Shown: one piece after another, positions 25,649 through 33,855 of the stretch
Layout of the letters: every line of letters starts with the position of its first letter
How positions within the stretch are numbered: the stretch's first letter is position 1
NCBI RefSeq assembly: GCF_030766935.1
Contig: NZ_JASERL010000016.1
Coordinates: 186,001-250,000 of the forward strand
Direction: 5' to 3'
Length of the DNA: 64,000 nt
Source of the DNA: Streptomyces sp. KL109B
GTDB taxonomy: Bacteria; Actinomycetota; Actinomycetes; Streptomycetales; Streptomycetaceae
The notes under the pieces: model-generated
The model's database searches: none
The model's input: the letters and a program-made list of their open reading frames with translations, nothing else
Told to the model about the DNA's origin: nothing
Translations under genes and position numbers: made by a program

Positions 25649-26519
25649 CCGAAGTCACCTGGATCGAGAGGTCGTTGGAGCCCGTGTAGTACGGCCCCGC
25701 CACCAGCTCCCCGCGGCCCTCGACGGTCAGTCGCGCCACCGGGTACGTGAAGATGGGCTTCTTGTCGGCGACGTCGTCGAGCAGCCGGGCGAGCCGCACC
25801 CGCGGCCCGTCGTCCCCCGCCGGCCACAGCCACAGGTCCCAACGCCCCTCGCGCAGCTCGTCGTAGCCGATGCGGAGCGTGAACCGGGGTCCGTCCCAGT
25901 TCAGTTCGGCACGCAGAGCCGGGCCGTGCGGTGCGCGGGAACGTATCTCCGCGTAGGCCTTCGCCGTGCGCTCGGCGCCGTAGATCCGCCCGTGCACGGT
26001 CAACTCGCCGTCGGACACCAGCAGTTCACCGGCCTCCGCGTGCGGCGCCCGCAGCCAGCTGCGCACGGAGAGGTTGCCGTGCTTGGTGGCGTACGGGATG
26101 CGTACGGCGACGTAGCCGCGCGAGCCGCTGGGCGCCCGGTCCACCAGCGAGCGCAGGTCGTTGACGCCCGGCGCGAGGCGCACCGGTTCGTCGCCCGCGA
26201 CCTGCGCGTACGCGTCCCAGCGGCCCTCGGTCAGGGAGACGCTTATCGGCAGCGAGGCCCGCAGCCGCCCGTCGCCCGTCGGCGTGAGCGGCAGCCGCAC
26301 CGTCTGTCCCGAGGTCCGGTCGACGAGCACCAGGTGGGCGGGGTCCGGCGAGCCGTGGTCGGTGACGTCGAAGGTCAGCCCGCCGGCGGAATCGGCGATG
26401 CAGTCGGCTCGGGGCGGCATGCGGACGCTCCTGTGGCTGTCGTCGGGGGCGTGCCTGTGGTTGGTGTCGGGGGCGGGGCGGTTGTGCCGCGGCGGGGGCG
26501 GGGCCGTGGGGGCGGTCAT
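25644..26519 (-). CDS. Beta-rich partner protein of the adjacent glycosyltransferase, function unknown
   Basis: 291 residues, no signal or membrane segment. After a Pro/His-rich start (about 40 residues), two similar beta-rich halves can be aligned by eye: each has a short R-L/F-T-L-type strand followed by EGRWDAYAQV (first half) or EGRWDLWLWPAG (second half). This suggests tandem beta-sandwich domains, like the carbohydrate-contacting C-terminal modules of some teichoic-acid glycosyltransferases. Its ATG overlaps the stop of the GT4 gene (ATGA, 26516-26519), so the two are made together. A role as acceptor-binding or accessory subunit is inference. Confidence 0.65.
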   Translation of the reverse strand: MTAPTAPPPPRHNRPAPDTNHRHAPDDSHRSVRMPPRADCIADSAGGLTFDVTDHGSPDPAHLVLVDRTSGQTVRLPLTPTGDGRLRASLPISVSLTEGRWDAYAQVAGDEPVRLAPGVNDLRSLVDRAPSGSRGYVAVRIPYATKHGNLSVRSWLRAPHAEAGELLVSDGELTVHGRIYGAERTAKAYAEIRSRAPHGPALRAELNWDGPRFTLRIGYDELREGRWDLWLWPAGDDGPRVRLARLLDDVADKKPIFTYPVARLTVEGRGELVAGPYYTGSNDLSIQVTSG

Positions 26520-27763
26520 GCGGGGCGTCCCTTCTGCTGCGGCCGGAAGGCGTCGCGCACCGCGAAGGCGCCGCCGAGCAGCGAGCCGCGGGCCCGGTGC
26601 AGCAGCCCCACGGAGCCGCCGCGCGCGGTGAGCGAGCCGAACATCGACTCGTAGCGCTCGGCGATCCGCGCCGGGTCGAAGCGCTCGGAGCGGCTGAGGG
26701 CGTGGGCGCTCATCTCCTGGCGCAGGCCGTCGTCGTTGATGAGTTCGAGCAGGCCACCGGAGATGGCGTCGACGCTGCCGACCTCGACGAGGCGGCCGTC
26801 GACCCCATTGGCGATGATCTCGCCGGGGCCGTGCGGGCAGTCGGTGGAGACCACGGGCAGACCACAGCGCATCGCCTCGACGATCGTCATCCCGAAGGAC
26901 TCGTACGTCGAGGTCACCGCGGCGAGGGAACCTTTCGCCCACTCCGGTTCTATGGGGTGGGCGGGCCCCATCAGATACACGTGGTTGTAGAGGCCGAGCT
27001 CGTCGATGAGGGTGCGCAGCTTGTCCTTCTGCTTGCCGCCGCCGTAGATGCGAAGGCGCCAGTCGGGCCGCTCGGCGCGCACCTTGTCGAAGGCGCGGAC
27101 CAGCAGGTCGTAGCGCTTCACGGGGGCGAGCCTGCCGGCCGCGACGACCCATTTGCCGCTGCCGTCGGCGGGCGCGACACCGGGCCGGGGCACCGGGTTG
27201 GGCATCGCCTCGATGCGCACGCCGGGCAGCCGGAGCTGCTCCCGGTAGGCGTACGCGTCGGCCTCCGTGGTCGTGGTCAGCGCGTCGAGGCGGGGGTAGA
27301 CGGCGCGAAGTTCGCGGCGGAGCGCGGTGGAGTGCGTGTCGAGCGTGAGGTGTTCCTGGCCGACGCGCCGCACCCCGCGCCTGGTGTCCCGGGCGAGGTG
27401 CACATTGAGCCCGGGGCGGGTGCCGACGACGACGTCGGCGTCCAGCGAGCCGAGGTGTTCGGCGATCCGCCGGTCGGTGAGCGCGCTGTACTGCTCGTAG
27501 CGCCCCTCGCTGCGCGGGAAGACCGTGGCGGGCGCCTTGAACTCGGGGTCGTCGCCCTCGTACCCGGCGGTGCCCTTGCGCAGGTCGACCAGGTGGCGCA
27601 CGCGTACGCGCGGGTCCGGGGCGAACACCGGCTCGTCGCGGTGCCGGAAGACGGACACGACCTCGACATCGTGCTGATCGGCAAGCGCGCTGGCGAGGTT
27701 GTACGTCGTGCGGATCGTCCCTCCGATCCCATATGCATTGTGAATCAGGAAAGAAATCTGCAT
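26516..27763 (-). CDS. GT4-family glycosyltransferase (GT-B fold)
   Basis: 415 residues, cytoplasmic. N-terminal acceptor domain starts MQISFLIHNAYGIGGTIRT. The C-terminal nucleotide-sugar domain has VVAAGRLAPVKRYDLLVRAF and ESFGMTIVEAMRCGLPVVSTDCPHGPGEII, with the GT4 E-x7-E motif. The sugar and acceptor are not deducible; wall polysaccharide or teichoic-type polymer synthesis is plausible. GAGGACGC before ATG 27763 sets the start, and the frame beyond it is not family-like. Translationally coupled to the gene at 25644. Confidence 0.9.
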   Translation of the reverse strand: MQISFLIHNAYGIGGTIRTTYNLASALADQHDVEVVSVFRHRDEPVFAPDPRVRVRHLVDLRKGTAGYEGDDPEFKAPATVFPRSEGRYEQYSALTDRRIAEHLGSLDADVVVGTRPGLNVHLARDTRRGVRRVGQEHLTLDTHSTALRRELRAVYPRLDALTTTTEADAYAYREQLRLPGVRIEAMPNPVPRPGVAPADGSGKWVVAAGRLAPVKRYDLLVRAFDKVRAERPDWRLRIYGGGKQKDKLRTLIDELGLYNHVYLMGPAHPIEPEWAKGSLAAVTSTYESFGMTIVEAMRCGLPVVSTDCPHGPGEIIANGVDGRLVEVGSVDAISGGLLELINDDGLRQEMSAHALSRSERFDPARIAERYESMFGSLTARGGSVGLLHRARGSLLGGAFAVRDAFRPQQKGRPA

Positions 27764-27929
27764 GCGTCCTCGTATCCGTCTGAACAGTCCGTCTTCTCCG
27801 CCTACCGGATGGTTAGACGGAGATGACCGCACGAGGGTTGTTCCTCATCATCATCTTGTTCCTGAACAGTTGCCCGATTGATAGGGGAATTCAGGAACCG
27901 GTGGGCCGTTTTCCTCGTCGGGGCCGACA

Positions 27930-29219
27930 TCACGGCTGGTAGGGCAGCTGCGGAACGTCGAAGCAGGTGTCCTTCATGCCACCGTTCTGGGTGACCCAGC
28001 CTTTCGCGTCGGTCCATCTCGCGACCGAAAGACACGTTTTCCGTGTTCTCGGGGGCTCGGCGCGCCTCTCGTAGGTCACGGGCAGCAGCAAGCCATCGGC
28101 CGAGTACCGTACGCCACGCTCCATGAAACGGTCGACGCACGCGCGCGTGACCGCCCGGCAGGAGCGGGCGGCGTCGGTGAACCACTTCGCGGCGGCCCAG
28201 CCCTCCAATTGCCACTGCGAGTGCGTCTTCAGTTCCTTGGTCGCCGCGCGGAAGGCGCGTACGGCGGGGTGCCCGGTGTCCTCGTAGTTGCGGCTGGCGC
28301 CGGTGGCCCACAGGGAGGCGCGGCAGTGCGGGGCATCCTTGTAGGCGGAGCGGACGGACGAGGTCCAGTTCTGTACGTTCGTGACCTTCGCGGTGACGCG
28401 GACGCCGGCCTCGTCCATGGCCCGGCACAGCCGCGCGTTGCCGTGCTCGTCGATGGCGTCGAAGACGAGATCGGCCCGCTGGTCCTTCAGGTCGGCGGCC
28501 GCGGCCTTGAAGTTGGGCAGCGCGAAGTCGAGCTGCTCGGTGATCACCCGGTAGCCCTCGGCCTTCAGTCCGCGCGTCACCAGGCGGGCGTACGCGGCCG
28601 ACGCCGCCTGGTTGTAGGAGACGACGGCGGCGGTGCGGGCGCCGTGCTCGCGCTTGAAGTAGCGGTACACCTCGGTGCCGCCGTACAGCTTCCCGTCCCA
28701 GCCCGGCTTCCCCTCGCGGGGCGCGAGGCTGCCGTAGATCCCGTACAGGTGCGGGTACGTGTCGTACGCGGCGCCGATCGGCTGGCCGCCGATGTCGGGC
28801 ACGCGCGCGCGGGAGACGCGCGGCGCGCCCGCGTAGTCGAGCGAGGTGGTGGCGACGAGGGCGACGACCTTCTGCTCGTCGACGAGCTTGTGGACGCACG
28901 TGTTGTTGCCGACGCCACTGCCCCCGTCGTCGCACACATGCACCTCCACTCTCCGCCCCTGGATGCCGCCTTTGGCGTTCAGGTTCCGGAAGTACGCCTG
29001 TGCGCCGTCTCGGGTGTCGGTGAAGGTGGCGCCGCCGACGGGGCTGGTGGCGCTGGTGATGATGCCGACGTGGAGGGGGGCGGTGGAGCGCGGCGAGGGG
29101 GTGGCACGGTCCTCGAAGTCGCTCTCCGGCAGCCGCGAGCCGCAGGCCGCGACGGCCACCAGGGCGAGCCCCGCGACCAGCCCCGCCAGCGCGTCAGCAG
29201 CCCGCCGCGGGTGACGCAT
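27930..29219 (-). CDS. Lipoprotein ABC substrate-binding protein, branched-chain amino-acid (LivK/Leu-Ile-Val) type
   Basis: 429 residues. Lipoprotein signal with lipobox AVAACGS, then a type I periplasmic-binding fold: LHVGIITSATSPVGGATF opening strand, GGIQGRRVEVHVCDD, VVALVATTSLDYAGAP. It would bind a small ligand outside the membrane for the Liv-type permease and ATPases encoded divergently at 30401-33855. Extra Cys residues near the C-terminus (CRAVTRACVD, KTCLSV, DTCFDV) may form disulfides. Its ATG lies 26 bases inside the end of the upstream lipoprotein gene, so the two are co-transcribed. Confidence 0.85.
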   Translation of the reverse strand: MRHPRRAADALAGLVAGLALVAVAACGSRLPESDFEDRATPSPRSTAPLHVGIITSATSPVGGATFTDTRDGAQAYFRNLNAKGGIQGRRVEVHVCDDGGSGVGNNTCVHKLVDEQKVVALVATTSLDYAGAPRVSRARVPDIGGQPIGAAYDTYPHLYGIYGSLAPREGKPGWDGKLYGGTEVYRYFKREHGARTAAVVSYNQAASAAYARLVTRGLKAEGYRVITEQLDFALPNFKAAAADLKDQRADLVFDAIDEHGNARLCRAMDEAGVRVTAKVTNVQNWTSSVRSAYKDAPHCRASLWATGASRNYEDTGHPAVRAFRAATKELKTHSQWQLEGWAAAKWFTDAARSCRAVTRACVDRFMERGVRYSADGLLLPVTYERRAEPPRTRKTCLSVARWTDAKGWVTQNGGMKDTCFDVPQLPYQP

Positions 29220-29748
29220 TGCCGCTCAGCTGCACCAGCGCACACAGCGTCTTGACGGACACCTTCCAGGTGCCGCCCTGCTCGACCGAGGTCCCCTTGG
29301 CGTCGGGCAGCACCGTCGCGCCCTTGAGGGCGAGGCCGTACGTCACGGCGGCCTCGGTCTCCGAGGTGAACGCGACCCTGGTGACGGTGGCCTCCACCTG
29401 CCCGCCGCGCTTGTCGCCGCTGAAGCTCTTCAGGACGGGCCGCATCTTCGCCCCGTCCTCCAGGACGGCCTCCTTGTCCTTCATCGACACCTTCGGGTCG
29501 AAGAACTTCTTCCAGTTGGCCTTGATCTCCTTCTCGGCGGCCTTCCGGTCGGCGGGCGCGCCGCCGCTCGGCCGCGCCGACGAGGGCTCGTCGCTCGACG
29601 GCTCCTTGCTGGTGGGGGGCCGCGAGGTCGGCGTCGGCGGGGCGCTGTCGTCGCCGCCGCTGTCGTCGCCGCAGGCCGCCAGGGCGGGGCCGAGGACCAG
29701 GGCCGTAGTGAGGGCGAGCGCCGCGCCGCGCCCGCGGGCCGCGCGCAT
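29194..29748 (-). CDS. Small lipoprotein, function unknown
   Basis: 184 residues. Signal with lipobox LAACGDD, a Ser/Pro/Thr-rich spacer (about 30-70), then a compact alpha/beta domain (KEIKANWKKFFDPKVSMKDK, QVEATVTRVAFTSETEAAVTYGL) resembling extracytoplasmic NTF2/low-molecular-weight-antigen folds in Streptomyces lipoproteins. ATG 29748 with GGGAG upstream is preferred over the frame's earlier starts. It overlaps and precedes the substrate-binding lipoprotein gene, so a helper role for the transporter is possible but unproved. A lone Cys ends the protein. Confidence 0.7.
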   Translation of the reverse strand: MRAARGRGAALALTTALVLGPALAACGDDSGGDDSAPPTPTSRPPTSKEPSSDEPSSARPSGGAPADRKAAEKEIKANWKKFFDPKVSMKDKEAVLEDGAKMRPVLKSFSGDKRGGQVEATVTRVAFTSETEAAVTYGLALKGATVLPDAKGTSVEQGGTWKVSVKTLCALVQLSGNASPAAGC

Positions 29749-29916
29749 CGTGCTCCCGAGAACCATCAGGCTCACCGCCGGGTGTCGTCGCCCCGGGACG
29801 AGGTCGGCCGCATTGGTCAACTCCCCCCGGAGCTTTCCGAGTTGCTCTCCAGAAGGCATAGTGCAAGCGATCGGCGGACAAGACCAGACACGCGCGCACA
29901 CCAGTGGGGGCCGACG

Positions 29917-30390
29917 ATGCCGACTGCCCGACTACGCACGGCGCACCCCGCTCTGTGGGCGGGGCTCGGCGCGCTCGCGGCGGGCGCGGCGCTCTGCGTG
30001 GTCGGCTGGTACGGGATGTCGGGCGAACGCTTCGCCGAGCGCCAACTCCCCTATCTGGCCTCTTGTACGGTGCCGGGGGCGGCCCTGATCATCGCGGGCA
30101 CGGTCCTCCTCACGTACGGCAGGAACACGCTCGCCGCGTCGCGCGTGGAACGCCTCTACGAACTCCTGGTGACACTCGACGACCCCGCGGAGAACCGGCC
30201 CACGACCACCCCCGCACCCCCACTCGCCACCAGCGGCCAGCTCCTCACGATCCCCGGCGGCACCCTGTGGCACCGCGCCGACTGCCCACTCGTCGAGGGC
30301 AAACCGCAGGCGGTACCCGCACCCCCGGACACCCTCACGGACCCCGACCTCGCCCCCTGCCCCATCTGCGCGCCGACAAGCGGCAGTTGA
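29917..30390 (+). CDS. Small two-helix membrane protein with C-terminal His/Cys motif
   Basis: 157 residues. Two membrane helices (about 13-32 and 47-68), then a cytoplasmic tail with low-complexity Thr/Pro and a compact LWHRADCPLVEG ... CPIC segment (one His and three Cys) that could bind zinc. I do not recognise the family. It begins the plus-strand transcript that continues into the ABC transporter fusion 11 bases later, so it is probably made with the transporter. GTGGGGGCCGACG precedes ATG 29917. Confidence 0.6.
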   Translation: MPTARLRTAHPALWAGLGALAAGAALCVVGWYGMSGERFAERQLPYLASCTVPGAALIIAGTVLLTYGRNTLAASRVERLYELLVTLDDPAENRPTTTPAPPLATSGQLLTIPGGTLWHRADCPLVEGKPQAVPAPPDTLTDPDLAPCPICAPTSGS

Positions 30391-30400
30391 GACCGGCACC

Positions 30401-33136
30401 GTGCCCTCATTGACGTACGACCTCACGCTCGCCGGACTCTCCGTGGGGGCGGCGGCGGCGCTCACCGGGATCGGTCTGATCGTCACCTACCGGGCGACCG
30501 GTGTACTCAACTTCGCGCACGGCGCGGTCGCGATGCTCTGCGCGTACCTGCTGCGACACCTGGTGGTGGAGTGGGACGTCCCCCTGTGGGCGGCAGCGGC
30601 ACTGGTCCTGCTCGTCTTCGCCCCCACTCTCGGACTCGCCCTGGAACACGGGGTGTTCAGACCGCTGGCAGCGGCGGGCGCCGACCCGGCACGCACACTG
30701 GTGGCGTCCATCGGCGTCTTCGTCCTCCTCGTCGGGGCGGCGGCGCTGCTGTGGGGCACGGGCGCGCTGGAGGACGCGCCGACGCTGATCGCCGGGGAGC
30801 CGTGGGGGCAGCTCGCGGCGGCCTGCTCGATCGGGGTGGCGGTGTGGGCGGTGACGCGCTGGACACGGTTCGGCGGGGAGCTGCGGGCGGTCGTCGACAA
30901 CCGCCCGCTTGCGGTGCTCGGCGGCATCGACGCGGACCGGGTCGCGGCGGCGGGCTGGGCCTTCGGCACGTTCACGGCGGGCCTCACGGGCGTCCTCCTC
31001 GCCCCCTACGTACGCCTCGACCCCTACGGTCTGCCGCTCCTGGTGATGGAGGTCGTGGCGGTGGCCGTCGTGGCGGGCATGCGGCGGCTCGGGGTGGCGG
31101 TGGCGGCCGCGCTCGCGATCGGGGTGGCGCAGAGCCAGTTGACGCGGCTGCATCCGCACGGCTGGGCGGAGCCGCTGGTGCAGGCGGTGGGGGCGAACCT
31201 GTTCGTGGTGGCACTCCTCTTCGCGGCGCTCGCGCTGCCGGCGGTCGGCGGGGAGGGGGCGCTGCCGCGGGCGGTGACACGGGGCCGGAAGGCGGCCCCA
31301 CGAGGAGCGTGGCTGGTGGCGGGCGTCCTGTTCCTCCTCCCCCTCGGCTTCGCGGGCTCGGACCTCCAGACGTCGGTACAGGTCCCGGCGCTGGCGCTGA
31401 TCCTGCTGTCGCTGGTGGTGGTGACGGGCAGGGCCGGTCAACTCGCATTGGGCCAGGGCGCGTTCGCGGGCCTGGGCGCACTCTTCACGGCCCTGCTCGC
31501 GACCGGCGACTTCCCAGCCCTCCCCCAACTCCCCGCCCTCACCGCCCTCTTCACGTCCGTCCTCCTGGTGGCACCCCTGGGCCTGCTGACCGCCGCGCCC
31601 GCCATCCGCCGCCACGGCCTCGCGCTGGCGCTGGCCACGTTCGCGGTAGGGGTCGGCGTGAGCCGATTCGTCTTCGCCCAGCCCTACGCGGCATCCGGCC
31701 CGACCCCGCCACGCCCCACCGGCTTCACGGACGACCGCGCCTTCTACGTCCTCGAACTCACGCTCCTGGCGGTGGCGTTGGCGGCCGTTGCCGCATTACG
31801 CCGGGGCCGGATCGGCCGGGCACTCGCGGCGGTACGGGACCACGAGGCGGGCGCGTCGGCGGCGGGCATCGGGGTCCCCGGCCTGAAGGTCGCCGCGTTC
31901 GTCACGGGCGCGGGCCTCGCGGCCCTGGGCGGCGGCCTCCTGACCTTCGGCGTGCACTCCTTCGACCCCGCCTCGTACGACCCGGTGCGAGGCCTGCTGT
32001 GGTTCGCCACGATCGTCGTCCTCGGCGCCGACACCCCCTTCGCAGCCCTGCTCGGCGCGGGCCTCCTGGTGGGCCTCGACGCGGGCACCCGGGGCGGAGT
32101 GGCGGCGGCGGTGATCGGGGTGCTGGCGGTACTGGTGGGCCGGAACCTGGGCACGGGCACCCGGTGGCGCCCCCGAGACCACCTCACACCCCGGGGCTCA
32201 AGGGCACGCAAACGCCTCAACCAAGGACCACCAAATCAACCCCCCGCGACACTTGAACAGCAAGCCCAGGCACACCCAAATCAACCCCCCGCGACACCTG
32301 AGCAGCAAGCCCAGGCACACCCAAATCAACCCCCCGCGATACTTGAGCAGCGAGCCCAGGCACACCCAAATCAAGCCCCTGCGGCGATTGAGCAGCGGGG
32401 TCCGGGCCAGAGCCCCGCGACGCCAACACCGGTTAACCGTCCCCCAAGAACCACCCCACCCACACTCTCCGCCACCCACCTCACCGTCACCTACAACTCC
32501 CACCCCGCCCTCGACAACGTAGGCCTCCCGCTCCCACCCGGCAGGGTCACCGCCATCGTGGGCCCGAACGGCGCCGGCAAGAGCACCCTCTTCCACTGCC
32601 TCGCCGGAACCCTCCGCCCGGACACCGGCCACATCCGGTTCGGGCCCCACGACATCACCCGCCACCCGGCCCACGCCCGGACCCGCCAAGGAATCGCCCG
32701 CACCTTCCAACAGCTCGTCGTCTTCCCGTCGTTGACCGTGGCCGAGAACATTCGGGTCGGCGCCGAACAGGGCCGCGTACGGGACCCGCAAGCCACCGAC
32801 CGCATGCTGCGCCTGTTCGGCCTGCGCGGCGACCAGGCGACATCGGGGCTGCCCACGGGAACGCTGCGCCGCGTCGAACTGGCCCGTGCCCTCGCGGGCG
32901 AACCGCACGTACTGCTGCTCGACGAGCCGACCGCAGGACTCGACACCACCGAAGTCGCCGCCCTCGCCCGCCTGTTGAGGGCGCTCGCGGCCGACGGCGT
33001 CGCCGTCCTCGTCGTCGAGCACGACATGGACCTCGTGGCGGAACTCGCGGACACCGTGCACGTGATGGCGGCGGGCCGCATCGTCGCCTCGGGCCCCCCG
33101 GCCACCGTCCTGGACCGCACCCCGGAACCGCCATGA
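30401..33136 (+). CDS. Fused LivH-LivM-LivG ABC transporter (two permeases plus ATPase) with repeat-derived linker
   Basis: 911 residues, an unusual three-part fusion for branched-chain amino-acid-type import. Residues 1 to about 285 are LivH-like (LIVTYRATGVLNFAHGA). About 300-590 are LivM-like (VVVTGRAGQLALGQGAF; HEAGASAAGIGV). About 612-671 are four 15-residue repeats (NQPPATLEQQAQAHP type). About 690-905 are the LivG ATPase, with Walker A GPNGAGKST, the LivG-type signature LPTGTLRRVELARAL, Walker B LLLDEPTAGL and EHD H-loop. Codon 466 is TTA (31796-31798), the only in-frame TTA I noticed in the window, so translation should depend on the bldA leucyl-tRNA. GTG start. Its stop overlaps livF (ATGA). 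The substrate-binding protein is divergent at 27930. Confidence 0.88.
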   Translation: MPSLTYDLTLAGLSVGAAAALTGIGLIVTYRATGVLNFAHGAVAMLCAYLLRHLVVEWDVPLWAAAALVLLVFAPTLGLALEHGVFRPLAAAGADPARTLVASIGVFVLLVGAAALLWGTGALEDAPTLIAGEPWGQLAAACSIGVAVWAVTRWTRFGGELRAVVDNRPLAVLGGIDADRVAAAGWAFGTFTAGLTGVLLAPYVRLDPYGLPLLVMEVVAVAVVAGMRRLGVAVAAALAIGVAQSQLTRLHPHGWAEPLVQAVGANLFVVALLFAALALPAVGGEGALPRAVTRGRKAAPRGAWLVAGVLFLLPLGFAGSDLQTSVQVPALALILLSLVVVTGRAGQLALGQGAFAGLGALFTALLATGDFPALPQLPALTALFTSVLLVAPLGLLTAAPAIRRHGLALALATFAVGVGVSRFVFAQPYAASGPTPPRPTGFTDDRAFYVLELTLLAVALAAVAALRRGRIGRALAAVRDHEAGASAAGIGVPGLKVAAFVTGAGLAALGGGLLTFGVHSFDPASYDPVRGLLWFATIVVLGADTPFAALLGAGLLVGLDAGTRGGVAAAVIGVLAVLVGRNLGTGTRWRPRDHLTPRGSRARKRLNQGPPNQPPATLEQQAQAHPNQPPATPEQQAQAHPNQPPAILEQRAQAHPNQAPAAIEQRGPGQSPATPTPVNRPPRTTPPTLSATHLTVTYNSHPALDNVGLPLPPGRVTAIVGPNGAGKSTLFHCLAGTLRPDTGHIRFGPHDITRHPAHARTRQGIARTFQQLVVFPSLTVAENIRVGAEQGRVRDPQATDRMLRLFGLRGDQATSGLPTGTLRRVELARALAGEPHVLLLDEPTAGLDTTEVAALARLLRALAADGVAVLVVEHDMDLVAELADTVHVMAAGRIVASGPPATVLDRTPEPP
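32234..32420. repeat. 45-bp tandem repeats merging into dispersed element copy 2, inside a coding region
   Basis: Units at 32234-32278, 32279-32323, 32324-32368 and a diverged fourth. Each unit (AATCAACCCCCCGCGACACT, then TGAACAGCAAG...) resembles the first half of the dispersed element that follows at 32371-32420 (CAAGCCCCTGCGGCGATTGA, then GCAGCGGGGTCC...). The period of 45 keeps the frame and encodes the linker of the transporter fusion. Confidence 0.9.
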
Positions 33137-33855
33137 CCCCCGCCCCCGCCAACAACACCCCCAACGCCACCAACGCCACCAACGCCACCGGCATCCAACT
33201 CCGCGCCGCCCACGCCCACTACGGCCCCCTCGAAGCACTCCACGGCATCACCCTCACCGCCCCCGCCGCCGCGCTCACCGTCCTGCTCGGCCCGAACGGC
33301 TCCGGCCGCACCACCGCCCTGCGCGCCCTCGCCGGCACCGTACGGCTCACCGCCGGATCCGTGCTGTGGGACGGGGCCGACGTCACCCGGCACTCCGCCC
33401 ACGCCCGCGCCGCGGCCGGCCTGCGCCTCGTACCCGACCGGCAGGCCGTCTTCGCCGGCCTCACCGTCGCCGAGAACCTCCGCCTCGCGGCCGGAGACGT
33501 GGCCCCCGCCCTCGACGCCTACCCCGAACTCCGCCCCCTCCTCCCCCGCCGCGCCGGCACCCTCTCCGGCGGCGAACAGCGGATGCTCGCCGTCTCCCGC
33601 GCCCTGCACGCCCCCGCCCGCGTCGTCCTCCTCGACGAGCCCACCCAGGGCATGGCCCCACCGGTCGCGGCCCGCACCTACGCCCTCCTGCGCGCGCTCG
33701 ACGCCTGCGTGGTCCTCGCCGAACAACGCCTGCCGCCCGACCTCCGCCGAGCGGCGACGAAGGGGGCGGCGGTGTTCGTGTACGAACTCGGGCGCGGCGC
33801 GGTCGTGTTCCGGGGCGAGGCCACCGAAATCCCTAACGGGACCCCTTCGGAATGA
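33133..33855 (+). CDS. LivF-type ABC transporter ATPase with Arg in place of the Walker A Lys
   Basis: 240 residues, second ATPase of the Liv-type importer. Signature LSGGEQR, Walker B VVLLLDEPTQGM and the LivF-like phrase RLVPDRQAVFAGLTVAENL are intact. The P-loop reads GPNGSGRT, so the Lys that contacts ATP phosphates is Arg59 (codon CGC). This may lower activity or make this the non-hydrolysing partner of the intact LivG domain. The N-terminus contains an NAT-NAT-NAT run from a 9-bp repeat. The last part (about 190-230) is shorter and less regular than usual. Start overlaps the upstream stop (ATGA); the 3' end overlaps the convergent Rpf-like gene by 23 bases. Confidence 0.85.
   Translation: MTPAPANNTPNATNATNATGIQLRAAHAHYGPLEALHGITLTAPAAALTVLLGPNGSGRTTALRALAGTVRLTAGSVLWDGADVTRHSAHARAAAGLRLVPDRQAVFAGLTVAENLRLAAGDVAPALDAYPELRPLLPRRAGTLSGGEQRMLAVSRALHAPARVVLLDEPTQGMAPPVAARTYALLRALDACVVLAEQRLPPDLRRAATKGAAVFVYELGRGAVVFRGEATEIPNGTPSE

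Noticed and set aside
32234..32420. CRISPR-like array or phage attachment site
   Set aside because: 45-bp direct repeats without spacers, in frame, and derived from the dispersed element; no integrase or mobile genes nearby.
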